A stretch of DNA of 64,000 bases. It comes from Piper betle (lineage: Eukaryota; Streptophyta; Magnoliopsida; Piperales; Piperaceae). The stretch spans positions 1 through 64,000 of the forward strand of contig JAURVB010012660.1 of the NCBI GenBank assembly GCA_033002965.1, in the 5' to 3' direction. The notes beneath the pieces were generated by a model. The model saw nothing but the letters and a program-made list of their open reading frames with translations. It had not been told where the DNA came from and ran no database searches. The stretch's first letter is position 1. Each line of letters starts with the position of its first letter. Shown here piece by piece: positions 10,546-22,737 of the stretch. A program made the translations under genes and the position numbers.

Positions 10546-11575
10546 ATGGCCAATGGAAATTAAAATTCTCATGGTCATGGGCTCTCAAACAGGTTTGATT
10601 TAATTGATTTTTCTGCAAGTGTTCTTTAACATTATTCATTCAGATTTGGTTGTTTGGTGCTGAATTTAGCTACAATTTTAACATCATTTATTTGGTGCTA
10701 GGGAATGTTTTTTTACTATATCGTGTGATACTTTTTAATTCTAGTGAGGTTTTGAATTAGAATTCACCTTCTTGACATTAACCTATAACTGGTATTATTG
10801 CTCTATTTTATCCTATTCATTTTACTGAATACATCTTTTGTTTGTGATCAGATTGTACTGGAACTCGTAGCTGAGATTTGTGGTATGGATTGAATAGAAT
10901 TCAGCTGTGTTTGTAGGTTGTTGGCCGCGTATCTTTCAAGGTCGTTGAAATGCTAGAATAAGATGGGGGTTTTGTAGAAACAAAATGAGTTTGTGTATTA
11001 TGGCTTTATTTTTGCAGTGCAAACTTGTGAATTTTTTCATACAAACAATATATATTTTTTCGTGTTCATTGCAGAGTGCAAAAATTTCAAGATTTCTGCA
11101 GTTGCTAAGTCTAATAGTTGTCTAGTCACTTTTGTGGTCTAGTTTTCCAACTTGGAATCTAATTATCTTATCAAAGCAACACTCTGACCAAATTGGGTAA
11201 GATCTCGAATCCTTGTTCTTCAAGAGATCAATAACATTTGTGGTTTGAACATCATGGCACACCTCATTTCTCCATCGTCAATTTGGGGATATAAACTAAC
11301 GTAATTATAAGTGACAATTTTGATTATTCGGATTTAAGACCGGCTAATTTATCTTCCCTTATTTTTTCTTTTAATATTTTAATCTGTATCACCTCATTGG
11401 TCCTGACATTATTTGACGTGAACTTGTCTTCTTGCAATGATGTTCCTGTTTTTAAATTCCATAAAAAATTGAATTTCATTGACAATCACAGTTATAAAAC
11501 CATCTACAGCCTTGTCAATACATGGGCTGTGATATATGTACACCGATCCTTGTACAACCAGCTTCCTCTCCCTAT
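10546..11575. other. NMD3 3' UTR and intergenic DNA
   Basis: The stretch is AT-rich with T-runs typical of a plant 3' UTR and terminator region. Nothing coding is apparent. The right edge should hold the 3' UTR of the convergent J-domain gene, so the two genes are tail to tail. Confidence 0.4.
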
Positions 11576-11983
11576 CTACCAGCACTGGTCCGTCTCCCAC
11601 CGCTGCAGCCGCACGACCGCCAACCGTCCGCCCCGCTGGACCGACCGATCGTAGGCCGCGCGGGCTGCCGGGTCCGACAGCGTCGCATACGCCTTGTGCA
11701 GGGCGGCAAAGTCGCCGCCGCCGGAGCCCGCTGAGGCGTCCGGGTGGAGCCGCTTGGCCAGGCTCCGGTACGCCGCCTTGATCTCCATTTGTGTTGCCGT
11801 CTCCCTCACCCGCAGCACCTCGTACGGGCCCCCAACCGCGGCGACGACGGCGGCGGAGGCGGAAATGGCGGGACGGCGGAGCGGCGGCGGTCGGACGCCG
11901 CCTCCGCCGGCTATGTGGAAGGTTAAGGCTGGAGACATCTGGAAGAAGCGGGCCTTTATCGGATCAACCAGTGACGGGTACAT
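11576..11983 (-). CDS. Short J-domain (DnaJ-like) protein, probably plastid-targeted
   Basis: The 135-residue protein carries one J-domain (about residues 52-113): PYEVLRV opens helix I, the invariant HPD tripeptide is at residues 80-82, and the helix III-IV signature KAYATLSDPAARAAYDRS follows. J-domains stimulate the ATPase of Hsp70 partners. No Gly/Phe region, zinc finger or C-terminal substrate domain is present, so it is a type III (class C) J-protein, like the small chloroplast DnaJ 11/8 proteins. The N-terminus is rich in Ala, Pro, Arg and Ser without acidic residues, as in a transit peptide. The second ATG (11,938) is a likely alternative start, because a TA-rich TATA-like tract lies only about 20-35 bp above the first ATG. 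It is a single exon. It faces NMD3 tail to tail. Confidence 0.82.
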   Translation of the reverse strand: MYPSLVDPIKARFFQMSPALTFHIAGGGGVRPPPLRRPAISASAAVVAAVGGPYEVLRVRETATQMEIKAAYRSLAKRLHPDASAGSGGGDFAALHKAYATLSDPAARAAYDRSVQRGGRLAVVRLQRWETDQCW

Positions 11984-12016
11984 GCATGCACATCCTAACT
12001 ATATATATATATATAT

Positions 12017-12699
12017 AGAGTATAGAAGAAGGGTAAAGTAGGGATTTTAAATTTATGGGGGTATTTTGGGAAAAGAAGTTGATTGAGCTGGTGGGCGGTT
12101 ATTGTTGGTTTGTGAATTGTGTAAAACCACCGGAGCCGCCTAATTGATCCAGAGTGGTTTCAGAAGGGGATTTCAATAAAAATTAAAACAAAATTTTAAT
12201 AATTAAATTAGGATAACATTCACGCAAAATGTGTTTGCTTCGATCAGATTCAAATTTTGCACTCGTACTTTTCGACCTCCAAAAATAATTAGATTACAAT
12301 ACAATTGATAGGTTGATAAATTATGTGTAGAGGTAGAGTCTATGAGTCTTTATCTCAATCAACTTGAAATCACTCGAACTTCTTGTTTTTAATTAAATTT
12401 GCCAATAATATTTTATTAAAAGATTACTTAATGTAAACTCTCTAATTAATCTCCTCACCTATATGACTCTTTAACTCGCCTTTTAAGCCTCTAATTAATC
12501 CTCTAACCCTTCCAATTCTCTAACTCGCCTTCTAATAGTCTCTTGTATCTCTAACTCTCCAACTTACCTCTTAATTCTCTAAAACTCTTCACTTTTTGTC
12601 TCCACTTGTCTCAAACTTTTTTTATTAATTAGTATTTACTTTTCATTCTCTAAAAAATATTTTTAAATAATTATATATTAGTATTTATTATTTAAGTTT
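12017..12699. other. AT-rich DNA with CT-rich tract, no gene seen
   Basis: This is A/T-rich sequence with a strand-biased run of CTCTAA / CTCGCCTT-like phrases around 12,435-12,600. It may be the outer part of the Helitron-like element that ends at 13,208, but I could not place its 5' end. Confidence 0.4.
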
Positions 12700-13208
12700 A
12701 AGCTTTTTCATAAAATTTTTGTTATTGACAATTACAAATTGATTTCAATGAGCAAGATATCTTTTAAATATATTTGAAAAAATTGTGTTTAAAATCAAAT
12801 ATTTACTGATATTTACATTTCAAATTACTTTATATTTGTACATTATTAATTATATTAAAATATATTACATATTAAAAATAATAAAAAAATTAATGTATTA
12901 TTTTAGTTAATTACATAATATTTAGGTATAATTTTGGTGATTAAAAATTTAGAATCACTTAAAAATTTGAGTCTTTTTAGTACAAAATAATTTATATTGG
13001 CCTTCAATGTAAATATTAGCTTTAATCTTATTAGGAATTTTCAACTAAAAATTGTAGATGTTTTTTTAGTAAGTTTTTAAATGTAAATTTATTAATGATA
13101 TCTTATTTAAAAGGGAAATTTTTTATATTACATATTTTAAATTTTATTTTTAATAAAATTTTAAAAAGTTTGTCCAACGTGGACGTGCATTGTGCTAGTC
13201 TAAGCTAG
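12700..13208 (+). mobile_element. Non-autonomous Helitron-like element, 3' part
   Basis: The last 500 bp are homologous to the reverse complement of 6,539-7,090 (shared phrases such as TTTACTGATxTTTxCATTT and TACATAAxATTTAGGT). It ends CTAAGCTAG at 13,200-13,208 followed by T, matching a Helitron CTAG|T terminus. The terminal hairpin is eroded here (GGACGTGCATTGTGC). The left boundary is not resolved. Confidence 0.5.
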
Positions 13209-13565
13209 TTTAATTGTATTTTGCGTTAGAGGGAATACTGCTTCAACATGTCTTGTAGTGCATATCTTGCCAGTGCATAATAAGGTGGCTCCAATATATG
13301 TTACCAACATTAAGAAATGCCAACCCCATGTGGTGTACCAAACAATTTAGCTTAAAACCACTTCTTTAATTGGTTTAAGATATATTACTTAATCAACTAC
13401 GTGTTACAAGAATATTTCTACCAGATATGCCAATCATTTGCAGAACAACAGATGCTTCTTCCAAGTGTTTCTAGAAGTCATTTTAAGAGCCAACAATTAT
13501 GGGAATCAGAATCTAACCAGCTGCCACCTTATTTTCTTTTGATGTATTTTCAACGTGAATTTACA

Positions 13566-13717
13566 CACTACAACAAAAAGAAAATGAGGCATTAGTAACG
13601 ATAAAACCCGTCACTTATATAGAATTTGAAGAAATTTTTAATATCAATATTTTCAGTGACAAATATAGAGTTTTAGTGACAAATTTGTTGTTACCGATGC
13701 CTTGTTTTCTTGTAGTC
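13566..13717. mobile_element. CACTA-like foldback MITE
   Basis: The left end reads CACTACAACAAAAAGAAAAT and the right end, TTTTCTTGTAGT, is a near-complement. Just inside, GGCATTAGTAACGAT pairs with ATCGGTAAC-like sequence, and GTGAC / GTCAC motifs recur. CACTACAAxAAAA ends and subterminal GTGAC repeats are typical of CACTA elements. It could be a 150-bp MITE, or the 5' terminal region of the larger CACTA relic to its right. Confidence 0.45.
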
Positions 13718-14819
13718 ATGGATAACACGTAGCCCCCTCCTCTGATCTCCTCACTTCGATCCACCGTCGCCGTAGATCCCTCGGCTCACATCTCACATGG
13801 CGTGGCCACCGTTTGTTGTCTCCCACATTATGCCGCTGTGGCTGTACACAGCCACACGCCACTACTGCTGCTTCGACCAGACTTCGCCGGCACCGGCACC
13901 GCAGTCTCCTCCTTGGTTCGGTATTCTTCATCCATAATTGACTGCAATTATTGATTAATCATTCAATTTGTGTTAATTATGTATTGTTATATTTTCAATT
14001 TGTTATACTATATATTCAATTTCATGAAAAATCACTGAAATTGTATTTGTTTATGTTAATTTTCAATTTATAATTGCTGATATCTTCCATGACATGTAGT
14101 GTTATATATAATCTGCTTGCATTGGAATTTGGTGTATTTAAGTTTATTCAAATTTATACTGTTAATTGAATTTTTGGTAATTGTTTATGTTATATTTTCA
14201 ATTTACACAAGTAATTAAAGTGTTTCCCTGATTGTTATTATAATAATTATTGACTGTTTTGGTGTCAAAATCTATCAACTTTACGAATTGGAAGTTTTAC
14301 AACTATTGATTAATTTCCTTTACATTATTAGGTTGTGGCTTTATAGCTAAAAAATATTTACATAAAATCAGTTCAGACCCCTAGATGTGTATGTTTTAGC
14401 ACAATAATGTCAACAAGTTTATTAAATGTCATATCTATCTACATGTCATGGAAAGTGCGGCATTGATGTCAGTGAATTTCTTGACACTAGTAACTCTAAT
14501 ATATAATAAGATGATGAGGGTTTGTCGATCGTGTCTAAGGCCTATGATTGATAGTGGTAGACTTATAATAATGTCTGGAATAAATGATGAAATCAACCAT
14601 GACAGACTAATTTAAGCAGAGAATGTCGTGAACCAAGAGTCATTGGATGAATCCGAGTTTGTCGTGAATCAAGAGGCATTGGATGAATCAGAGTCCGAAG
14701 AAAGTAAGTAATAAATATTGGTTGATTTTGTAATTCAATTTTATTATTGGCTGCGATATAATGTTTTATAATTGAATTTAGTATTGATTAATTTTAATCA
14801 TTAATTTTTTATTTCTCTA

Positions 14820-17800
14820 TGGTAGGTAGAGAGTATGGGTCGTGGGTGCACTCGCGGATAGCATGAGACGGGCACAAGATCTTCATCTCGAGGAGCTACT
14901 TCCCAAGGGTCAAAATCTTGAGGAGCTACTTCTGGTGAATCTCACATAGGTGGCTCTAGGATGAGCTGATTGCCATGTACATCTAATTCATAGAGACTTC
15001 GTTGATGAGGTTGATGATGTTCATGGCTTGCCACTCGAGGTACCTTTGTGGGCAAGGATGAGGATATTGGTCAACTAGAGTAGGACATTCAGGAGCACCT
15101 TACGGAGATGTTGGATGATTGCATTCTCCCCTCCTCTCTCCCCCGTGGGGCCAATATGATGTTAAGATCAGTGCCTCTTACTGAGCATGGGAATCAGCTA
15201 TTTCATAAACTAACTGGCAAGTTTATATGAACTATTTTTCAAATATATTGAAATATAAACTTTATGATGATGCTGATTTTTAATAACTAATGTTTATGTC
15301 TCTAGAGTGATGGATCTACGTTTGCCTTGACAAATGTCTTTGACGAGGGCTGAGTGAAAGGAGTGTGACCAAGTTAGAAGACTATTCCAATGTGTAACAC
15401 CCCGTTTCGGTTCACCCATGAACCAACCTGGAAATGTTACTGGCGAGCGAACCGTTCACTAATCTACATGATTTGATTAAGCCGACCCAGATCTACCCTC
15501 GACGTCTCAAGATGTTATTGCAACATGCAAAACATGAATGAGATACGTAGGTTCTAACGTTATCCTACATGCATGCTATGATACACAATCAAGTATAAAG
15601 CAAACCAAACAAATGAAAATTTTAAAAGAAACAACTATTTTAAAGCAAAACAAACTGTCTCCCCTAAAAGTGCAATAGCGACCACCCTATCAATAGCATG
15701 CAGTATACATCTATAACAATAAAACTAAAAAACACAATCCCAACACATCATTCCCTTTACATTTTAGTTATCATTACTTCCCTCATCATCTGAGCCGAGT
15801 CTAAACTCCATAGCTCACCCTATTCATTTCTATTCATAATTTCATTCACATGCAAAATATTAATAATAAGTTCACACAATAGCATTTCAATTTTATCGTC
15901 CACACAGTTCAATGCACATAATCATTACCAATTACACTCGGTAGGTACATGTGTGTGCGATTTCAGTGTTGCTCCTCCGTAGTCCCGACTGCGCTTATTC
16001 CTCAGAGTTCTCACTTACATATATAATAAAAAGTCATCAATAATGAGTATTATCTGACCAGAAATAACTAATAACAAACTAACACAGAAGAGTTGACCCT
16101 CCTGTTGAATGAAAACATCATTACTCTTCCTATTAGAACTCTCATAAGGGCAATAACTATGAGCTGTCTACTTCGCACGACAACGTCCTCTTTCTATCTC
16201 AACCTCATTCATTAGTCACTTTAAACTATCTCTTGCGCGGGAAATCATTCTCTTCTCTTTCAGCCATTTATATCCTCTGTATTACTCCTAACCCTAAGTA
16301 CATAGGCTAAGTACTCTTAGGCATATGCCTTCAATACTCTTTAAAACCACAAGTCTAGACGTGCACTGCATAGCAGTACCCATAAACCTCCACATTTCTC
16401 TAGGTTTGAGGAACTCAAAGGTGGAGTTATCAGGATCCCTGGGGAATGGAACGGACGCTCACCAATTCTAGAGGCCGCTTTGAAGAATACATGCCCTATC
16501 TCATGATGAAGCCGTCAATTTTCCCTCGTCTCATATCTCACTGAAAATGTGAAAAACTACATGTACATAAGCCTGGGTAGAGATTTCAATATAATAGCCC
16601 CAAGGCATTGCTAGTTGGATATGAGTTTCAAAAACAAGTTCAAGTGATCTCATCCTAGAGGGTTATTAATCAGGAAATCTCATACAACTAGATGGCCCGT
16701 GTGGAGTGAGATACAATAGACCCACCACTTGACACATCAACTTACCTGTTAAAACAAAACACGACAGAGAACAAAAGTTAAACCAGAAGCAAGTCCTAAA
16801 CGGATCTGGTAGAAGCTCCAATCGTGTCTACGAGCCTAGGCAATGAGTTCCTACTCGTACCTACACATCAAACTAAAAGCTAAATGCCCGCTTATGATGC
16901 ATTCATACATCCTATAGCACACACACATTCGGACACACTCACATCAACCATACATGAAACCATATAAGATTTCCTACACTATGTGGCATTAGATGACGAT
17001 AATTACTTATTTTACTTAATTAGTTACTTAGCATTCATTTTAATACATTTCAATCAAGCAATTATTTACAATAAAATAGCTAGCACATCAATTCATCGAT
17101 CCTAACATGTTGTGCTAATAATTATTACCTTTAAGTAATTAAGTTGGAGTTAATTATACCTTGTGTCGTTGGCAATCAGCGACAACTAGGGTTTCGTTGC
17201 GCTGCTCGTTTGAGTTAATTATACCTTGCGTTGTTGGTAATCGGTGACAACTAGGGTTTCGTTGCGTAGCTCGAGACTCGAATTCGGCACCCAATGGTGT
17301 TTGAAGTTCGATCGGGGTTGACTAAATGAATTCGGTGGACGATCTGGTGAATTTAAGTAAATCCAATTTTTCGGTAGTTTCTAGCGGCTTTTCGATGAGG
17401 CAATGAGGGCTATGGGTCGGCACTGGCTCAACGAGCTCAACCCAATGGTGGTGGCAGTGATGACAACAATGGTGGTGATGACCACTGACCCTGGTGACGA
17501 GTCGACTGAGGTCAGTTGGCTTGTCCGAGAGGGCTTTGGCAGCAGTGGCGCTGGGTATGGGGAAAATGGTTGGGGGTTTAAGGGGTGGTGTTGGAGGCAC
17601 TATGGCAGTAGAGCGGTGCAGATGGTAGCAAACCGGGATCGTGGAGCGTAGAGTGATAGTGTGGCGATTCGGCGTCGTAGAGACTGGGGCAGCATGGCAA
17701 CGACACGGCGGGGCTCAACGGCATTGATCGATGGTAGTGCAGTGGTCGGGGGCGACGTTGATGGCAAGGATAGGGGCAGCGATGGGTGGTGATCGGGGTT

Positions 17801-19980
17801 TCGGGAAGAAAAGATCAAGGAGAGTTCTCGGGGGCAATCTCATAAATAAAAGTTGACTCAACTCCGACTTGGGTCAAAAATAATAATTAGCTCGTAATTA
17901 ATCCTAAAAAAATTCAAAAATAGGGGGAAATCACATAAAATATAATACACACTATAACATCACAATAACATATTCTATAACTAATAACCCACCCAAACTA
18001 CCCTACAATGACTCATAATGCGTTATTCGACCTAAAAATAATTTTACGAATAAATACATAAAAAATACTGCATATTATCATATACTTTGATAAATCATTT
18101 CATATCATCTTTCTATCGTTATCATTATATACTTAGGTACACTTGACCCTTATCACTCATAACTCACGGTTGGCTTCGACACATCTCACAGTTCATGAAA
18201 CTAACTCGACTTGGATTGACGGTTGAACTAATCGATTCGCTAATATAAAACTCTGACTCGAGTCATGGGTAATGAATGTCAGATATATGATGTGCCAAGA
18301 GTAGATGGTAAGTATATGATGTTTGACAATATCTTTTACATGTGTATATCATAATTCTTTATATATCTAAATATGAAGTTTTTGTTTGTTTGGTGCAAGA
18401 TTTGTATGATTTTCGGTCGGAGGATCAGCCATGGACATGAAATACCTTCATGACAAATGCACCTGAGTTGCACAAGCAAATGATGAAGAGAGCCCGAGAC
18501 AAGGCAAAATTGCTTCTTAAAACAAATGAATACATGGACATGACTGAAAGGGGTAAATTCGGGTGGCTTACCCATGATGTATGGGAGGGATTATATAAAG
18601 AGCATTGCACAACAGATAAGTGGAAGAGGTCTCCAAGACGAACAAAAATAATCGTCTCAAGCCAAAAGACAGGGATATAACCCGCCACATAGGAGGATCT
18701 GTTATTACGGAAATCTATGAGCAAAGATTAGTGCGTTAAACAATAAGCTTATACTGTGTAGTTGTAGTTGCATTTTTTAAGTTGATTATACCAATTTTAT
18801 ATTGTGTGCAGATACATCGGTCGTGCGGTGACTTTTGTGGATGTGTTTGATAGGACTCACCGCGCCGACAAAGGATTAGGCCCATACAAAGATAACAATT
18901 AAGAGCTTGTTGTGGTGAGTCACAATATCATATCTCAAACTTTAAATAATGCATTATTGTTGTATAAGCATGGCGTGAATGCTAACTTATATAAAACATG
19001 TTGGGGCTTATTATTGTTGTAAAAGGTGGCAACTTATATATTTCTTGTTAGTTGTTAGACAGGAGGGGGACTACGGAGATAGTTGATTGTGGCATATGAT
19101 GATACACATGATGAAAAACAATAGTGTTAATTCTTTTACATGCAAATTAGCTTTAAACTTTATTTGTATGTTAATTCTTTCATTTGTATTTCATTGATTC
19201 TCTTATTTACCTGCAAATTATGTTTTGATTCATAAATGTCATTTACCTAATTGTGTTGTCATTTATGTTTGTGTTGTGATTGTGGATACTTTAAAAATAT
19301 ATATCTACTATTTACAGGTTAGGTATAAGAAGAGGATCCAGGGAAAATACGGCAATGACACCTCCTCTATACCCGAGCTCGACGAAGATGCCTACCTATA
19401 TACAGCAGGGGTAGAAGGAGGGGCTCATGTTATGGTCTGGGTTCTACTACACTGAGTGGACTACGCCTCCCAAGTTCAATGTCTAGCTCCTCCCAAGGGT
19501 CTCGATCATCTCACTTGATCGATAGAGGTCCACCTACCCATCATGGCACTACATAGACTATCAACCCAGAGTTGATTAGACGCCTTAATATGATTGAGGA
19601 GCGCCTTGTTCAGCCACTCTTGACTGTAGTAGAATGGAATTACCTTCATACTATAGTACATGAGGTGGGGAAAGAGAAGATGCAGACTATGCGACAAGAT
19701 GTTGTTGCAGATGTTACTAGTCAGGTGACTAGTAATGTTACTATTGACGCTGGACAACGCTTCTCAGATATTGTCGCTGAAAAATTGAATGATAAATTCA
19801 TTGTTGACCTTCGTGCATTAGAAGAATGACCAAAAAAATAACGTATGATGGAGAATCGAACTCTAGATAATACCCTCTTCAAGGTTTTGTTGAGTAAGGT
19901 TGGGAAAGATGTGAGCGAGCCAGATAATAATGAGACACAATCTCCACCAGATTCTCACTTGTAGTTTATGGATGTGACAT
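14820..19980 (+). pseudogene. CACTA/En-Spm-type element gene, decayed and split by a solo LTR
   Basis: Several plus-strand exon-like pieces resemble the plant transposase family often annotated Transposase_24 (Ptta/En/Spm). A Gly/Arg/Ser-rich N-terminus (about 14,835-14,950) and an early exon ending near 15,230 are followed by a central piece at 18,400-18,680 (APELHKQMMKRARDKAKLLL, GWLTHDVWEGLYKEHCTTDK). A piece at 18,812-18,900 reads VFDRTHRADKGLGPY, and 19,318-19,460 has KYGNDTSSIPELDED. A coiled-coil-like C-terminus lies at 19,572-19,829. Splice-like junctions separate the pieces. In-frame stops (for example near 15,350, 18,436 and 18,900) and a 2.9-kb LTR inserted at 15,393 show it is dead. 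Family assignment rests on motif memory. Confidence 0.6.
15393..18270 (-). mobile_element. Solo LTR of the long-LTR (LARD-like) family, inside the CACTA relic
   Basis: The left edge TGTAACACCCC matches the LTR edge at 39,286, and the order of blocks follows the other copies throughout. These include CTACTCGTACCTACACATCA, GTCCTAAACGGATCTGGTAG, TATCAGGATCCCTGGGGAAT, a GC-richer segment with TCGGCGACAACTAGGGTTT and a GACTCAACTCCGACTTGGGTCA module. The right edge stops at GACTCGAGTCATGGGT, lacking the final TTTACA seen in other copies. Flanks show AATG on both sides (15,389-15,392 and 18,271-18,274), a possible worn target duplication. Only one LTR is present, with no interior. It is the second most diverged copy. 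Confidence 0.8.
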
Positions 19981-20169
19981 TTATTTGATGGGTTTGTGTT
20001 TTGTGTTTGTCATATGGACTTTGTGGAATTTGTGATGGAATTGTTTTGGATGTATATTTATTATTACTTGTTTGTGGAGGAGTTATTTATAGTGCGTGAT
20101 GACAAGCAGATGGTTAAGTTATGTTTGAGATAGCTATAAATGGTTTAAATATTATTGTTGAATGTTACA

Positions 20170-20733
20170 GGATAATTTTTCCCGAAATAAAAAAACTGGT
20201 CCGAGTTAAGAATTATTTCAGATTTGTAACTGAATTCTCAACTAAATTCAGTGGCAGATTGGAATATGGTGTCAGTTTTTCCTGTTAGACACCGAAATTT
20301 AGTGTCAAATATACTAATATATCACCAAACTGTCACTAAAATTTTGTGATAGAATACAATTTGGTGTCAATTTTTATCGTTTGTCACCGAACTTCGATGC
20401 CAATTTGGAAGAATTCACACCAATTTGACACCTATATTTTGGTGGCAGATCAACCACCAACATCTGCCACTATGAATTGGTGTTAGTTGGCCACTGTTTA
20501 GTCATCGTTTATCAGTAACAATTAGTCATTGTAATCGGTCACCGAAACCCTACGATGACAAGTTGACAATGTTAAATTGCCATATTGAATTAGTTGGTGA
20601 AGCTTTTGTCCATGATATTTCACTGAAAAAACGGTGACAAAGGGCTTTTGTCACTGTTTCACCCCTTCTGACACCAAAAGTTTTAATGACAGAAGAGGGG
20701 GGCGGGCGCGGGTTTGGGGTTTCCACTAGTGGT
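20170..20733. mobile_element. CACTA-like 3' terminal region with subterminal repeats
   Basis: The stretch is dense in GTGTC / GACAC and GTGAC / GTCAC motifs in both orientations, a hallmark of CACTA subterminal regions. It ends GGGTTTCCACTAGTG near 20,733, which read inward is CACTAGTGGAAACCC, a CACTA-type terminus. It lies just beyond the decayed transposase-like gene and may be that element's 3' end. The matching 5' CACTAGTGG end was not found; the CACTACAAC end at 13,566 is a different sequence. Confidence 0.5.
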
Positions 20734-20739
20734 GATAAT

Positions 20740-22620
20740 ACAATGAATTAATAAGTACGCAAACATATATGACTATATATTTGGGTAAAATTGATGCTCA
20801 TGTTGTGCATGAGATTATAACCACACACACACACACAAATAAAAATAATTAAACAACAAGGGTCTTTCCAGAATGAATGATTAAATCAATAAATTTTGAA
20901 GGGAGGGAGGGATCAAGTCTTAAGGAAATTAAAGAAGAAAGATATACGAAAAAAAGTATTAACGATTACATGGTAAATAATTCTAGGCAAGACGTAATGC
21001 CATACATGATTTTACTACAGATAAATTTTAATTTTATATATAAACTCTCATTAAATAATGTGATGGACTCTAATAATTTAATGTCTTAGATATAAACTCT
21101 GATTAATTTTAAATATATATATCCTAAAATGAGAAGATAAACTATAATAATTTATTTTTTATTGTATTTTCTTCAAGACAAGATGATTGAATTTTGTTAG
21201 TAAGAAGTTAAAAATTGAGGTTAGCTGAGTTCAAACATGTGACTTTCCGTTGTGGGAGCCATTTTTATTATTAGTTTTTTATAAGAAATTAAAAATTAAT
21301 GTTAACAAGGTTCGAACACGTGATCCTCCACAGTAAGAGGTATTTTTTAAGGGGGTGGCCAGATCCTGTCGACTTGGCTTTGGGATGGCCAACTCTGGCC
21401 ACCCCATCGTCGCTGATCTTTTTCAAAAAAAAAAAAAATGTTGCAGTTGGAAACGAAGCTGGAAGCCTGTAGCCACATCTTGCTTGGGCCTGTCAGATCC
21501 ACCCACCCCAAGGCTCGATCTAGCAGGGGCGGCAGCCATTGAATAATACTTATATGATGAATTTTATTTGTTTAACATAATATATATATATATATACACA
21601 TATTTAAAATTACTTCTTAAATAATTATGTCCACTAAAATAATAATATAATTTGATTAAATAATTAATCAAATTTATTTTGTCATAACTTATTATTTAAT
21701 TAGGTTATCCTGTTACTGAACAAACCAAACTGAAATATAAGCTTATTCGATTCATTGGAGGTTACGAAATCGGGCCACCAAATGTAATTGGGTTTGATCA
21801 GTTCTGGATGACCAGTACCCCTAATTAGATTATTAGTTTAAAAGCATTAAAAACTTTTAAAAAAGGCTGTTTAGTGCACGAAGATTCTCGTAAAATCAAA
21901 GAAGGATCAAATCAAAGTGTAATAACTCTACCCAAGTGGATGGTAAAGTTATTTCTTCAAAAAATAATTAATTAAAATTGTGAATCTTTGTACAGGTAGA
22001 TATTGAATCTGAGATTAATAACTCTTATTAAATATTAAATGTAACCGGGTCAAGTGTAATCTAATAAGCGTAAGTTTTTTTTTAAGTAGTTAATCGAACA
22101 AATGATATATTGGATCTTATGTAGATATTTGATGTGAAATTAATTTTTGAATATCATACAAAGAATCAAATTTAATGATCTTATTGTATTTTACGGTTGG
22201 TCTTACAATTGAATTTATAATCACCACTAAAATACATGCGATAACTCTTAAGATTCATTAATCAAAATTATAAAAGAAAAAAAACAACTCCTCATGCTTG
22301 GAAAAGATGATCGGTTACATGCAAGAGAGGGGCACACGTACACTCCATGCACCGGTTCTCATCTTCCTCGTTAACACCTGCATACAAGGCATCGGCGACT
22401 GATCAGTGATCCCAAACCAACTTTGCGCATTCGAAGGATCTCTTTAATGGGCTCCCTCTTTTGCATGCTGGTTGATCCCTCATCCTATTTGTAGATGATA
22501 GATCACATCGAACACAAGCGTGCCAAGCATTCTAAGACCTCATCTCCTTCTTCCTTCCCTTCCATATATTAGATCAATCCAATTCTCACAATTGTCTAGT
22601 TGTTGGTGCAATTGTATCTT
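20740..22620. other. AT-rich intergenic DNA with a diverged tandem duplication
   Basis: No gene is supported. A (CA)n tract lies at about 20,823-20,836. Two similar segments of about 90 bp (near 21,190-21,255 and 21,275-21,345; shared phrases AGAAxTTAAAAATTxAxGTTA and CxAACACGTGA) form a decayed tandem duplication. From about 22,310 the sequence becomes less AT-rich and probably holds the promoter and leader of the gene starting at 22,738. Confidence 0.4.
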
Positions 22621-22624
22621 CAAA

Positions 22625-22729
22625 GTAAGCACTACAATATAATATCAAGTTTTGTCTAATTCAATTTAATGGTATAGTTGGTATAAAGTAGTGTTAAGAT
22701 TTGTTTGTTTCAATATTTGATTTGATCAG
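22625..22729 (+). other. Probable 5' UTR intron
   Basis: The donor CAAA|GTAAGC is at 22,625 and the acceptor TTGATCAG ends at 22,729, 8 nt before the ATG of the small acidic-protein gene. The 105-bp size and AT-richness are normal for a plant intron. Confidence 0.5.
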
Positions 22730-22737
22730 ACGCTGAT

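Noticed and set aside
21275..21345. tRNA-like B-box phrase (GGTTCGAACACGTGATCC)
   Set aside because: No A box or cloverleaf could be built around it, and a diverged duplicate lies next to it, so it is a repeat relic.
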